NCBI RefSeq assembly: GCF_932276165.1 | Contig: NC_063983.1 | Span: forward strand, 2,177,501 to 2,241,500 | Length of the DNA: 64,000 bases | Direction of reading: 5' to 3' | Origin: Plutella xylostella | Lineage: Eukaryota; Arthropoda; Insecta; Lepidoptera; Plutellidae | Part shown: positions 23,055-34,129 of the stretch, piece by piece | How positions within the stretch are numbered: position 1 is the first letter of the stretch | How the letters are laid out: the number at the start of each line of letters is the position of its first letter | The notes under the pieces: model-generated | What the model saw: the letters and a program-made list of their open reading frames with translations, nothing else | Told to the model about the DNA's origin: nothing | Databases searched by the model: none | Program-made: the position numbers and the translations under genes

Positions 23055-24492
23055 CACTGTCCACCGACTCCGCATCAGCATCCGATTCTTCGTCATGACC
23101 GCCACCGTCGATCCAGGACGATAGAGCCGCGGGGGTCGCAGCAGGCATCGTCTCGTTGGAGGTGCTCGGCAGGGTCGTTGGTGCCTCGACTGGTGCAGCA
23201 CTCACAGGCGTGGGGCTGGAGGTGCACAGCGGTGCTGTTGGTAGCGGGTCCTCACTTTCTTCGGGAGGCTGGCTGCCCAGAACGCCGTTGTTGAAGAACC
23301 GGATGTAGATGTTGCCCACTGCAAACGTCATCTGCCGTCCGAGCTCCATGATTCTTGGCACCTCCGATCTGGGGATGCCGAGGTTGAGGAAGGAGTCCTT
23401 GCCATTGTGGATCTGGCGGTCGTACAGGGTCCAGTCCCCCACGTTGTACATCCTGTTTTGTCTAATCAGGGTTCTTTGTATGCTCAGCGGCTCGTCAGTG
23501 CAGGTGTCAGGAACCAGCAGTCCAGCTCTCACCTTGGGCACTAGCTCCGACTGCCCGATGACCGCGAGCTTGGTATTAGGCACAGGCGATGGCATCACCT
23601 CGACCGTTTTCTTCAGCCACGCAAGGGTCTCGTCGTCTTCACACCACATCTTCAAGGCCCCGTGGCTGTGGTGTGGTTTTCCCTTGAAGAGAGGGCAGAA
23701 GGGTGTTTCAGTCAGCGGGACGTCCAGCTGCTGAATTATGACCTTCTGCACGGCCACCTTCAGGTCGTTGGCCTGGTCCTCGGTGAGGCTGCGCGCCGGC
23801 ACGGTGACGAGGGCGACATCCAGGTGTGTCCGCGCGACATTGGCGTAGGTTGGGGCCTGACCTGCTGCAGGAGCAACTTTTGCGCGCTTGGCGCCGTCTC
23901 GTCAGGGCGGACCCGCTTAGCCGAGGTTAATTCGGCATCAGCAGGCCTGCGCTCACCAGTGGACTGAAGCCCACCGGCCGGCGCCGCGACGGTGGCAGCA
24001 TTAGCTGCTCCTTTTACCCCTGCTACCCCTGGGAGTGGGGCGTCGAGGTCCAGCGGTGTTGGTGGTGGTCGCCGGGACGGTGGTGGTCGCCGGGATGGTG
24101 GTGGTCGCCGGGACAGTGGGTGCCGCGCGCGTAATCGCAGCGCTACTCCCCTTGTCCCCGGGGGCCTCGACTGTGGAGGCAGCCGGCACTGAGGCGGCAC
24201 TGGGTAACGCGCGCGCTGAAGCGACACTGCCACCCGAACCGGCCACTGCGCCAGCCGACCCCACAGTCGATTCCCTTTTGCGCCGATTCCTATTGGCGCG
24301 CTTATTGGCGCGACGGTTCTTGCTGACTTTCCGCGCCACAACGGTCTGCCATGTGCCCTCAATAGGTAGCTGCTGCTGCGGCATGGCTTCGGCGAGCTCC
24401 GACATGTTAATTGTGGGCGCGTCCTCCGCGCCCGGTTTGGCGTCTTCCATCACGACGGACGCACAGTCACTATAAGTCCTCACAGCTCGCAC
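23032..24492 (-). pseudogene. E1 ORF1: Gag-like protein with two frameshifts
   Basis: ORF1 may start at 24492 or, more likely, at the ATG at 24450 (MEDAKPGAEDAPTINMSEL). The N-terminal part is basic (RRANKRANRNRRKRE), followed by Ala/Thr/Pro-rich low-complexity repeats (PATTT units). Near 24000 the frame shifts (RGSRGKRSS stop versus continuation GVKGAANAAT) and near 23830 it shifts again into the conserved C-terminal domain, MPARSLTEDQANDLKVAVQK onward to a stop at 23032. This last domain resembles the ORF1 domain found in insect R1/LOA-type elements (DUF4780-like). It would bind the element RNA; the frameshifts make it non-functional. Confidence 0.7.
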
Positions 24493-24932
24493 AGGTTAAT
24501 TTACAGCGGCACGTCGTCGGAGAGTTCGGTGATCTGCCGTTACATATTTTAGTTTGTTTACTAACACTACGTTTCAAATTCAACTATCGTACTCAGTATG
24601 TGTTATTATTCTGATGTTGTGACAAGCACACAGAATAGTTTTGTAACACAACTCGGGTCCCGACGACCCCGATAGTTAAAATTGGAACGCAGTATCAATA
24701 ATAAAATATTGCGGGTATGACTATAATTTTTGGCACATTGGCCGAAAACTATTGGTGGTGATTTATAGGAAATCCGTGGTTTTGCACTGAGATAACACTT
24801 GAACTATGCACTTGTATAAACACAAACACAATGCACTATCACTCAGCACCTTTGGGCTATTTTTCGTGAAAAAACTGATAAAAGTTGCGGAGCGTAACGG
24901 CGCACCGATGACGGTTTTTTTTTTTTTTTTTT
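24493..24932 (-). other. E1 5' UTR with terminal A-run
   Basis: No open frame is seen. It contains the presumed internal promoter of E1 and, at its very 5' edge next to the target duplication, an 18-nt homopolymer (T on the plus strand). Confidence 0.5.
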
Positions 24933-24998
24933 AAATAAGTCACGTAATCGAATAAGTTACTATGTAAAAGGTTTATCTTTCAACCGCAAAGGTTTCTG

Positions 24999-25409
24999 TT
25001 GAACCGCAGCCTGAGTGCCAGTGAGTTCCTCACTGACTGGAAGCTGGCCACATTAGTGCTCCTAAAGAAAGAAAGCAGGCCTGTAGCTGTAGATTATCTT
25101 TCTGTTACCAACCCATCTGACTGGAGCCTGACAAGCTCTTCGAACGAGTCACATCTCATACGTGTCCAACAGGTAAGTACATTAATTACCCGAAAGGAGA
25201 GGGTTTGTTTTCGCAGTAGGAGATCAGGTACGGAGTTCCACAGGGATTGGTCTTGGACCCCTCTGCTGTGGAACTTGGCATACAACGCGGAACTGCGAAT
25301 CGAGCTCACAAACGGCGTTAGAGTGAGGCGACGGCGTGAGTCCGACGATAGAACTATAACTAATTTTTTAGTTCACCTGGATTTGAGTGAAATCGTAATT
25401 AGGGACTGA
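24999..25409 (+). pseudogene. Heavily decayed R1-like reverse transcriptase relic
   Basis: A plus-strand open stretch of 136 codons has weak RT-like blocks: SEFLTDWKLATLVLLKKESR resembles the segment before motif A, and two frames together give YGVPQGLVLDP and LLWNLAYNAELRIEL, resembling motif B. The rest does not align. It could instead be a chance open frame over a relic; no function is proposed. Confidence 0.35.
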
Positions 25410-25647
25410 CTCGGTCTTCAAAATATTTTTTTTTCTATAATGTAAGTTTACTATGAACCCTTATATTTATTTCGTCATGTCTGTCTGTTTGTCTGTCCTG
25501 GCTCGTTCTCTACCGTTTCTGCACCGATTGCCACAAAAATACAAATTATACAAAAATTGGTTTTTAAAATTTTGGAAAAATAAATCTTTTTAACCCAAAC
25601 AGCGAAATATTGATTCTAAAAAAAACCCAACTTAACCCTTCGTGTAA
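25410..25647. other. Gene-free spacer
   Basis: The sequence is AT-rich. TGTCTGTCTGTTTGTCTGTCC near 25479 and the following CACCGATTGCCAC look like a fragment of an interspersed element. No feature is resolved. Confidence 0.3.
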
Positions 25648-26791
25648 GGTATCGTTAAAAAAGTATGTTTAAATACAACAAAAAAATCCTTAAACCATGT
25701 GGATCAAACCGCCCAGTATCGAGATATATTAATACAAAGTTAAAATTAAAGCGTCCCCCTGCACTGTTTACCTCTAAGTAAGTACTTTCAACGAAAACTA
25801 TAGCGGACCCTGTATCATACATACTTATTTTATACAACTCGACCAACTAATGACGTGCAGTTGCCGTAAATAAATGGAAATGTATGGATTTTTTTTGTGT
25901 GAAGCGGTCGGTCCATCTTATGGCTACGGAAACCTTTCATGTGCGTGTCCGACACGCTCTTGGCCGATTTTTTAAAAACAGAAATATTTGTAGGCACAGC
26001 GAGCCAGTGCGCAACAAGATGTAATTTTTTTAGTTTTTTTGGAATAAAGTATATTAAGTAAGTATTTCTATCATATCCAAAATACACGTACATATTATTA
26101 TTTTTCTGGTGACCCTTGTGACCACCCCATTGTGGACACCCTGTATATGCAGAACTTTTTAAACATCAAAACACGAGAAGACAAACAGCAAAAAAAACTA
26201 ACTAAAAAGTCACGTGAGTCGTGACCAAAAAATGTATATGGAGAATCATTTTTTTCACGAATAAAACAAATGACGTAGAATAAAAGTTATTCAGAGTGAC
26301 CCCCTGCGAAACGCCCTTTCGGCTAACTATACTTTTTTTTATTTACTATGATTATACCTCACATGGGAGCAGAGTTTAATACAACACCTTGTACCATTGT
26401 ATAAGTATAGTTATTTCGCGAAAAAATATATTATTTTCACGAATTTTGAAATTCTGATTTCATTTTTGGGCTTAGATATAACATGCTGCACTTGTAGATT
26501 TCGGCTTAGTATACCCTTTTTGCAACACCCTATATAAATAAATTACTAAATATTTAAAGAACCTACTTTCAATTTAAAATACCTACATATTTTCGTATCA
26601 CGTACAAAACAATATTACATAGTATAGTTTTAACAAAATGCCATGTTTTCACTTTTAAGTTTTCGAGTAGGTACTATAATAAAATCTCATGTCATTGTCC
26701 GTCGAACGCCCCGCATACCTCAACCCTCCCTCACTAGATTTGACAGATTCTGATTTTATTCTAGCATCAGCTACCTTAATGCCACTCAGCA
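25648..26791. repeat. Spacer block X, module 1 of the Kazal tandem array
   Basis: This block starts GGTATCGTTAAAAAAGTATG and ends CCACTCAGCATA and is repeated at 34410-36714 and 41216-42382. It is non-coding. It contains CACCCCATTGTGGACACCCTG, an ending seen on many insect transposons, so it may itself be an old element carried along by the tandem duplication. In module 1 its left neighbour differs from the other modules. Confidence 0.75.
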
Positions 26792-27312
26792 TATTTCATT
26801 TCATTTATTTATTCATTCACAACATGCTGTCATATTTGAAATTACAATGGGGACTTAATTCTAACTTAATTCTAAAAAAATTCAATTTTCAAGGGTAATT
26901 TACACATGAGATATTAATAATTAACAATAGTAAAAATAATAATAATAATAATAAAACAATAGAAGATAAGTAAATTAATTAATTCAAATTGTAATAAAAT
27001 AAATTTAATTTTAAACAAAGGCTAAGCATCGCTATACAGCGGGGTAACGCGGCCAGCGTCTTGGGTACCCTACCCGACAGTGGCAGCGATCTGGCCAGCA
27101 TTTTCTTTTTAGTTTAATTTTAATTTTATATTAGTTAGTTTTTAGTTAGGCATTAATATTAATTTAATTAAGAAGTAGTATGTAAAATGAAGACATATAC
27201 AGATGATTTTATTACAATCATAATTGCGTTACTTAACATTTTAAACATTATCTAAAATTTAAAATGTCGATTTAAAAAAAAAAAATAATCATGTCAAATA
27301 AAAATAAAAATA

Positions 27313-29240
27313 TTAGTCATTTAAAAATTCGTCTATTGTGTAGAAGCACTTTTCCAATAGATGTTTTTGTAATGTATTTTTGAATGAAGCTATTTTATCA
27401 ATTTGTTTTAGGTGTGAAGGAAGTTTATTATATAAAGTGATTGCCTGGTATCTCGCACTGTGTTTTGCGACTTGCAGAGTTGGGTGCACAGTATCTATGC
27501 GTATGTCTTTCCTCCTAGTTTTATTACGCGCAGTTTTATTTTCGGGAGATTCAAATCTCGGTAGGTTCTTTGCTAGCTTGGTAAGCAAGACAAAAATATA
27601 CAGACATGGAACTGTCAGTATGCCTAACCGAACGAAATGTTCCCGACACGACTCCCATGGTGGAATCCTAACCATTGTACGAATTGCTCGTTTTTGGCAA
27701 GTAAAAGCTTTCTTGGTGTTATAATCGTAACTGTGGCCCCAAAACATGATGCTATATCTTAACCGGGATTCCACCAGCGCGTAATATACCATCTTAAGAT
27801 GATTTAGACTCAGCTCATCCCTCAAACTTCTGAGGGCATAACAAGCTGAGCTTATGGAACCCTCTATTGCTAGAAGTTCATGCTTCCAGTTTAGAAGTGA
27901 GTCTATATGGATACCGAGAAACTTCACTTCGTCAACAAGTTCAATTTTATCTCCGTTCAGCTCAATATCAAGTTTATCATTATTTCTTACAGTATTTCTA
28001 AACAGTATCGCACTCGTCTTATTTGGATTAAGGACTAGCTTATTTGCACTAAACCACATGTTAAACGCTGACAGAGCTTGGTTAACTGATTGGCTCAATG
28101 CATCCATCTCATCGGAATGTAAAATTGCGTTTGTGTCGTCAGCAAAGACTACCAGTTTCATATCAGGGACTTTGTTTGTTATGAAATTGATTAGGTCATT
28201 CGTGAAAGTTATAAAGAAGATGGGTCCTAATATTGATCCTTGTGGAACGCCTCTGCTGATCTTAACCGCATCGGATTTTGCTACTCGTTCAACACCATTT
28301 TCAACATATTTTATTTCGACGAATTGTGTCCTATTTTGTAGGTAGCTTTGAAATAGTGCGAGAGATTGACCTCTGACCCCATAGTACTCTAACTTTTCTA
28401 GCAGGATAGAATGATCAACCATGTCAAAGGCTGCACTTAAGTCAAGGAAAAGACCAACTACTTTTTTACGATCGTTAAGATTTTTAACGACGTCATCCAC
28501 TAATGAGTCAATTGCATCAGTTGTTCCAATGCCCTTCTGGTACCCAAATTGTCTACTACTAAGCACATTATTTTGAATTAGGTGTTGCACAAACCTATTC
28601 TTTAGTAACTTCTCGAATATTTTTGATAAAGTCGGAAGTAGTGAAATCGGCCTATACTTTTTAGGATCCGTCTTAGAGCCTTTCTTAAAGATTGGTAATA
28701 TTTTCGCAATTTTTAATTGTTCTGGGAAAATTTTTTCTTCAAAGCATTCATTAAAGAACAATGACAGTGGCTCAGCTAAAATATCTATATTCTCCTTGAT
28801 AATACCTATGGGAACTTCATCATATCCACACGATTTTTTATTTACCATATTTGATACTACCTTTTCAACTTCTATTGGAGTGACATTATGTAGTCGCATA
28901 CCGGTTTCAACTCTTTCAGTGTTGTCTCGTAGAAATGACTGTACAGTTTCAGAGTTATTGGAAGAAGCATTATCATTGTTATTAAATTGGTGTGAAAAAA
29001 TTTTGGCTACTTGTTTAGGATCATCAATAATTTTACCCTCCATTTTGAGGATGAGTTTGTCCTTTAACCTAGCACCGTCCTTGTTCCTATGTTTATTTAC
29101 TATTGTCCAAATATGTTTTGATTTATTGTCCGCTTTATCTATTTCCTGCTCAATTGTTAGTTTTTTCAAGCTTCTAATGACTTTACGATACTGTTTAATG
29201 TACCTAGATTTGTACTCCAGTATTGAGATATAGATAGCAC
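27313..29240 (-). CDS. E3 reverse transcriptase segment
   Basis: It is open from the nested insertion to the stop at 27313. It has KKYRPISLLPTLSKIFEKLL, GLFLDLSAAFDMVDHSILLE (motif A), GVPQGSILGPIFFITFTNDL (motif B) and LVVFADDTNAIL (motif C), then VKFLGIHIDSLLNWKHEL and a Jockey-type C-terminal region ending YTIDEFLND. Without a start codon and separated from its endonuclease, it is a fragment of a former polyprotein. Residues reading MLCAIYIS at the upstream end come from the nested insert. Confidence 0.8.
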
Positions 29241-29247
29241 AGAGCAA

Positions 29248-29665
29248 AATTGACTGCCCGGAACTGCTTCAAAAGATACATCTGTCAATACCCCGTAGAA
29301 GTTTGCGTAAGTCTGTCCTCCTATATGTACCATTTGCCCGCACCAATTATAGGCAGAACTCATTTCTTCTGAGAGCATCCAGCGGTTTTAACGAGTTGTC
29401 AAATGCAAATGTTGATTTAGATTTATTTTGTAGCCAAGTAGGATTAATTAACTATAGTTTTACGGAGAGTTTTAGCTCATCTGTTTTGTTGAGCGAATAA
29501 TTTGTGCGAGCTGTATTTCTGCCCAATAAGAACTTATTTTTACTTATTTTTACTAACATATGTGTGAAAACTTTTAATTGGCTATGTATTATTAATCGAA
29601 ATTTCTTATGTATAATATTTAGCTGTAAGTTTTCCTATGAATAAATATAAAAAAAAATATAAAAA
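29248..29665 (+). pseudogene. LINE 3' end inserted in E3, opposite strand
   Basis: The plus-strand reading includes YVPFARTNYRQNSFLLRASS then GFNELSNANVDLDLF, the C-terminus of a Jockey-like RT protein, ending at a stop near 29500. An AT-rich 3' tail (AATAAATATAAAAAAAAA) ends near 29665. It separates the endonuclease and RT of E3. Confidence 0.65.
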
Positions 29666-29672
29666 TATATCG

Positions 29673-30426
29673 GCATTACATTTTGTTGCAGTGCTCAAGA
29701 AACGTTTAATTTTACTTGAAACCCTCAGTCCTTTTGTAATCCAGTTTATTTTGTTTTGTTTACCAAAATTGGTTTTCTTTTTCTTTTTTAAAAAGCTCTG
29801 ATTAAATATTTCTGTAAATTTGTACAAAAACGAATTTATACCCACAGATTTCCAGTCTTGCAGTGCAATTTTATCTCTAAAAAGATTGAGGTTATTTTTA
29901 TTATACGTTCTCTGTTCCTTGTATACAAACTGAGTACAGATATTTTGTTTATTAAGTACATCTCCTTGTAAGGTACTGTTAAAAGTACCAGAAATGCTTG
30001 CATGTCCATCGCCTATATTGTTGTGGTCAATATCAATATTGGTGACGTCGGGCTCATTAACGTTTGTCAAGATGTTATCTATGCATGACATAGACTTATT
30101 TCGTACAAAGGTTACAGAATCGATTAGTGGTCTAAAGTTATAGCATGTCAATAGGTTTAGGAGGTCATATTTTTTTTTGTTATTTGTTAAAATGTCAACA
30201 TTGAAATCACCTACTAATATCAACTTCTTATTGAAAAAGTGCTCCAACAACTGCTCCAATCTACTCATAAAACAATCTATATTTTTATCCGTAGGGGTAC
30301 GATACAAACAGCATATATTTAGATTTGTATTTACATCCCTTATTCCACAAACTTCGAAGGAGTCAATTTTATACATTTTTTTACATATTGCAAGTTCTTC
30401 GAAATTACTGTTATTTTGGGCCAATA
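29673..30426 (-). pseudogene. E3 endonuclease segment (truncated both ends)
   Basis: It reads YRTPTDKNIDCFMSRLEQLL, LILVGDFNVDILTNNKKK, IDNILTN and GDGHASISGTF, the order of conserved blocks in LINE endonucleases. The 5' end is truncated at 30426, where array sequence resumes, and the 3' end is cut by the nested LINE fragment. The first residues of the apparent frame (MWPVLAL) come from the flanking array. Confidence 0.75.
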
Positions 30427-30674
30427 CGAACAGAAGCGCTAGCACGGGCCACATTTAGGTACCTAAGACGTGACAAAAGTTTTGTATCGTGGTCACTCAC
30501 CCAGCCTCAAGAGTGAGCGCGACGGAGAATTTTTGTCACGTCTTAATATCGCCCCGTGGTAGCCCTTCAGGTCAAACTGAGACGAATATGCCGTCCTTGA
30601 CCTCCCGTCAGGGGGAACGGATCCGAACTCCTACTGTGCCTAACGTCCTGTGTAGTAATTCACGTGAGCAATTA
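30427..30674. repeat. Spacer block Y, module 1
   Basis: This runs from CGAACAGAAGCGCTAGC to CACGTGAGCAATTA and is repeated nearly identically at 38155-38414 and 42383-42634. It contains an inverted pair, GACGTGACAAAAGTTTTG and its near-complement TTTTGTCACGTCTTAATA, about 50 bp apart. It has no convincing coding capacity. Confidence 0.75.
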
Positions 30675-32409
30675 TCCTAATCCTAATCCTAAATATCCTA
30701 AATCCTAAATCCTAATCCTAAATCCTAAATAATATTATAAATGCGAAAGTCACTGTCTGACTCTCCTACTATAGAATAGGTTTAACATATTAGGTTTTGT
30801 ATTTATTTCAGACAACTGAAAAACTTTAATACCGCGATGTAGGATCTTCATATTAATTCGCCTCGGTTCCATACAAGCTCTCTGTATTGCGCTTTTAGTG
30901 CCATCTGTTGGTTATATCCGGAACTGTCTGTCTGTCTGTCTGTCTGTTACTCTTTCACGCCAAAACTACTGAACGGATTTGAATGAAATTTGGTATACAT
31001 ATGGTCTAGACTCTGAGAAAGAACATAGGCTACTTTTTATTGCGAAACGGAGGTTGTAAGGGGTTAAAAGGGGGGGTTAAAAGTTGTATGCGAATACTTA
31101 ATTTTAAAAGATAAAAATACTACGGCTGACTGGCGTAGTGGTTAGTGACCCTGACTGCTATGCCGAAGGTCCCGGGTTCGATTCCCGGCCGGGGTAGATC
31201 TTTTTTTAAATAAACTTTATATTTAAGCACTTGATGAGCAATAATTAAACATTTTGTTCTAGCGTTTTTGAAACTTCGATCTGTGAGTGGATGAAATAGG
31301 TGTTCATATTTTGTATGAAGTTCGTCATTTTTGAAGATAAAAACATTATATTTTGTATTTAGGCACTACATAATCACAAAAAAATTATAATTAGCATATA
31401 AAAAAACCCAGTGTGGGGGTGTAATATAGGGGTTGAATGTTTTATGGGTGTTGAGTTTTAGAAGTTTAATTGATATAGTAGCTATGTCCGCTCCTAGATG
31501 GCGTTGTCGGATCGGATATAGATCGCGGTATGGTTTGATTTTAGCTAATGTACTTATAGTTTGTATGTATTAGCAGTTAGTTTTTAAAGGTCCTCGAAAA
31601 CAACCCAATAAACGACTGTACTTTTCAATACGTTTTATTCATTGTCATTTGGTTCTTATGCGTTATGCGTCATTTTTGAAGATAAAACCATGAAACTTAT
31701 TACGTAGGTGTTTTAGGAAAATATGCAGAGATTTTCTATACGGAATTCCCATGACTGACACGCACAGGCTAAACGTAGCGTAGGCACTTGAAATTAGGAA
31801 GGGACGTAGCTTAGGTACCGTATTTTCCCACAAAAACCGGAGTTAGCGGTTGAAATTCGGCATTAACTTAGGCTGTTTTCAACAGCATGCGGATTTGATC
31901 ACGCACGCGGGATTTCCCCGCACGCGTTCATACAAGTATTCATTGTGACGCGTGGAATATGCACACGAGATGCGGGAAAATGGCGTGCTATCCCACGTGC
32001 GTGATGAAATCTACATGCTGTTAAAACAGCCGTAAAGCTTAGTTACAATAGGATATTGCAAGATACCTAGATGTTTTCAATCTAACATGTCTGCACACCT
32101 TAGTAAAGTTATGGTTTTGTTTTGAAAAATGGGAGTTAAAGTAAAAAAAAATAAGTAGTATGAAAAAAACCAAAACTGCATAAGTTAGATGCTTGAAATT
32201 AAACATTTATAAATTACTATTCTGCCATTGCTATACAAGTCTTTGCTCAATGAAGTCATGAAAATCATTTTTAGTCAAGTATCTTCGTACTTATTTGTCA
32301 TCTTTCATCTAATTTAATACCACCATGGCATGTTATTGGGTAGGTAGTTCGGGAGTAGTCCACGGCAAAATAATTTTAAGGCGAAGCGAAGCTCGCGGGC
32401 AACAGCTAG
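30675..32409 (+). mobile_element. 1.7-kb non-autonomous Helitron
   Basis: It begins TCCTAATCC right after A (30674) and ends CAACAGCTAG right before T (32410). Modules 2 and 3 show the empty site (GCAATTATAGTTTATAATT), so the boundaries are exact. The 5' region has CCTAAAT repeats and AATATTATAAATGCGAAAG; the 3' end has GGCGAAGCGAAGCTCGCGGG before CTAG. No Rep/helicase is encoded. It carries a tRNA-like SINE head at 31125-31197. Confidence 0.88.
31125..31197 (+). repeat. tRNA-like SINE head inside the Helitron
   Basis: GGCTGACTGGCGTAGTGGTT and TCCCGGGTTCGATTCCCGG supply A- and B-box sequences and a T-arm, but the acceptor stem does not pair and no proper anticodon arm forms. The GACTGGCG-TAGTGG head resembles a frequent lepidopteran SINE. 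A TTTTTTT run follows (31201). Confidence 0.6.
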
Positions 32410-32691
32410 TAGTTTATAATTATGGTGAAAATCGAAGCATCATTTTATTTTTGTAATATCCCAAAAAAATCGAAAAATTTATTCAAAATTACAATGAATC
32501 TCTGATACCTTCCGCTTACTTTAGGCATAGACTAATCTATAGGTTTTGTGTTTTGTAGCACCTTGTAAATTGTAAGTAAGTATACTTACCTACTTACTTA
32601 TCTGTTAACAACATGACTTTTTATAGCTCATCTGTAAGTAGGTATATTTAGTTGCTAGTCCGCTATTCTACATTGGCCCGCGTAGCGGACG

Positions 32692-33768
32692 CTAGTGGTT
32701 GGAGCCAGACAGTTTAATAAACACTTGTTGTTGTACGCTGCCGCTGTACGGTATAGCTGCTGCGTCCACCACAGCCCCGCAGTGACCGAAGTGTAGGAAG
32801 GTCAGCTGGTCGGCTGACTTGCTCTGGGCGCACTCCAACAAACACTGGTTGCTGTAGGTGTGGCCGTCGGAGCCGCACACGGGCATGAGGATTGCGGGGC
32901 AGGCGCAGGGCGGCCAGGAGTGAGCCGCGGCTGCCAGCAGGAGGACTGCGCCTGCTGGAGAGACATAAAGGTTATTTTTATTCATAGCAAAATATAAAAT
33001 TATTTCATCAACGTCAATAGTTAAATTATTTAATCATACCTGTCCAGTCTCAAAAAATCTAAACTGCAAATATACTGCCTACTTATGAGGTAGATAAGTA
33101 GGTACTATAGGTACCTATCGATCATCTAGATTTTAGAACTTCCGGGGACATATTTATATACCTACCTACTTATTACATTCCGTAATATTACCTATCAGGC
33201 TGGTATCCATGCGAGAGAAAACTGTATGAATGACGATAAGTAGTTAGTATATAATATAGATATTGATGATATTTGAGATAATAAAGTATCGAACCATCCT
33301 GAAAATTTAATCATATCCTGTCTTTTCATGGAAGCTAGGTAAAAAGATGTTCTAGTTAGTTCTACCTAACTCCAACACAAAAATCTAAATTTATGTCTAT
33401 AATTTGAGTCTATGTTAGTACGCAGATGTTGCCTCCAACATCTGCGCATGTGGTGCGTCTCCACAGACCATGGAGCACCTGATGGTGTGCCCTGGATGTC
33501 CCAACACCTGCACCCGGGAAGACCTCCTCAAGGCCAACCAGAGGCGTGGCGGTCCACTGGGCCGCGGAAGTGTGACAGTTGCCATCGACACAACAAGAAG
33601 AAGAAGAAGAAGATGTAAGTACGTAGGGTACCTATGCCTAAATTAATGAGCTGGATAACACAACATAGAAGCAACTGATATAAAAAGATATACTTACTTA
33701 AGTAAGTAAGTATAAAAAAAACATTAGAAAAATACTAGGTATGTTAACTTACCTAATTGGAAAAACAT
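32692..33768 (-). CDS. Kazal-2: secreted single-domain Kazal inhibitor
   Basis: Exon 1 (33768-33753) encodes MFFQL plus one base. Exon 2 (32951-32692) starts after CCAGCAG. Splicing gives 91 aa: signal peptide MFFQLGAVLLLAAAAHS, then WPPCACPAILMPVCGSDG and HTYSNQCLLECAQSKSADQL, ending the domain at GHC. Alanine is at P1 (CPAILMPVC), which suggests elastase- or subtilisin-like targets. The domain is a hybrid: its N-half resembles the first (A-type) domain of Kazal-5, its C-half the B-type domains. The tail after GHC (SGSVQQQVFIKLSGSNH) is out-of-frame sequence of a second Kazal domain. An ATG closer to exon 2 (MNKNNLY) lies in the intron and is rejected as the start because its frame is broken in Kazal-3. 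Confidence 0.85.
33417..33612 (+). pseudogene. LINE C-terminal zinc-motif fragment in Kazal-2 intron
   Basis: In one frame it reads ADVASNICACGASPQTMEHL followed by MVCPGCPN, a Cys-x-Cys...His...Cys motif typical of the C-terminus of non-LTR reverse transcriptases, ending in an AAG repeat. It is flanked by remnants of ATGTAAGTACG. The same insert is in Kazal-3 and -4 but absent from Kazal-5. Confidence 0.65.
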
Positions 33769-33835
33769 TTCTTAAAAATCCTTAAAATGTAACTATGTGC
33801 AACAAACAACAGCTCAGGTTAGTTATCTTGCTTCG

Positions 33836-33870
33836 ACTGATGCCGAATCTGTCCAGCAACACATTTTATA
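33836..33870 (-). promoter_or_regulatory. Kazal-2 core promoter
   Basis: TATAAAA (33870-33864, minus) and TCAGT initiator (33840-33836) are about 30 bp apart, and the predicted 5' UTR is about 70 nt. Upstream, at 33937-33983, 15-bp inverted arms CATGGAAGTAATAAG / CTTATTACTTCCATG form a potential hairpin. Confidence 0.75.
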
Positions 33871-34129
33871 CACGACCACAATCTGCTATCAGGCAGTCTA
33901 TGGGTCAACAGGTGAATAGTGTACCTATGTATCGTGCATGGAAGTAATAAGTACTGCGTACCTAAGTGCTTATTACTTCCATGGTATAGTGTTTATTTAT
34001 CCTCCTCCGAAACTCTGGCTGCCGGCTATCAACTTAACTAGTGTTGGGACTAGCATCAACGGCTTCAGGCAGAAAACAGTTTCTCTACTAAATAAGTACG
34101 ATATAGTTACTGTAATATATACAGTGGCC

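Larger units (their letters stand above)
15451..24943 (-). mobile_element. Full-length I/LOA-like LINE (E1) with 11-bp target duplication
   Basis: The element occupies 15462-24932 between direct repeats AAATAAGTCAC (15451-15461 and 24933-24943). In minus orientation it has a 5' UTR, ORF1, ORF2 with endonuclease, reverse transcriptase and RNase H, and a GATA-type simple-repeat 3' tail (15462-15485). A younger LINE (E2, 17432-21284) splits ORF2 inside reverse transcriptase motif A. Without E2 the element is about 5.6 kb. The 5' end begins with a run of 18 A (24915-24932 on the plus strand as T). The RNase H domain places it in the I superfamily (I, LOA and relatives); the clade name is inference. 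Confidence 0.85.
26792..30426 (-). mobile_element. 5'-truncated Jockey/Daphne-like LINE (E3) with nested inverted LINE end
   Basis: E3 interrupts the array spacer between CAGCATA and CGAACAG, which are contiguous in module 3 (42376-42388). In minus orientation it has an endonuclease part (30426-29673), RT (29240-27313) and a 3' UTR ending in ATTTATTTATT-type tail on the plus strand (26792-26815). Between the two coding parts a plus-strand LINE 3' end of about 420 bp is inserted (29248-29665). Confidence 0.75.

Noticed and set aside
24035..24475. Plus-strand Val/Ala-rich protein opposite E1 ORF1
   Set aside because: It is the antisense of the low-complexity PATTT repeats in ORF1.
30678..30730. 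Telomere-like CCTAAAT/CCTAAT repeats
   Set aside because: The unit is irregular and differs from the insect telomeric TTAGG; it is the 5' part of a Helitron.
31120..31200. Possible third functional tRNA gene
   Set aside because: The acceptor stem does not pair, and it lies within a Helitron with SINE-type head sequence.
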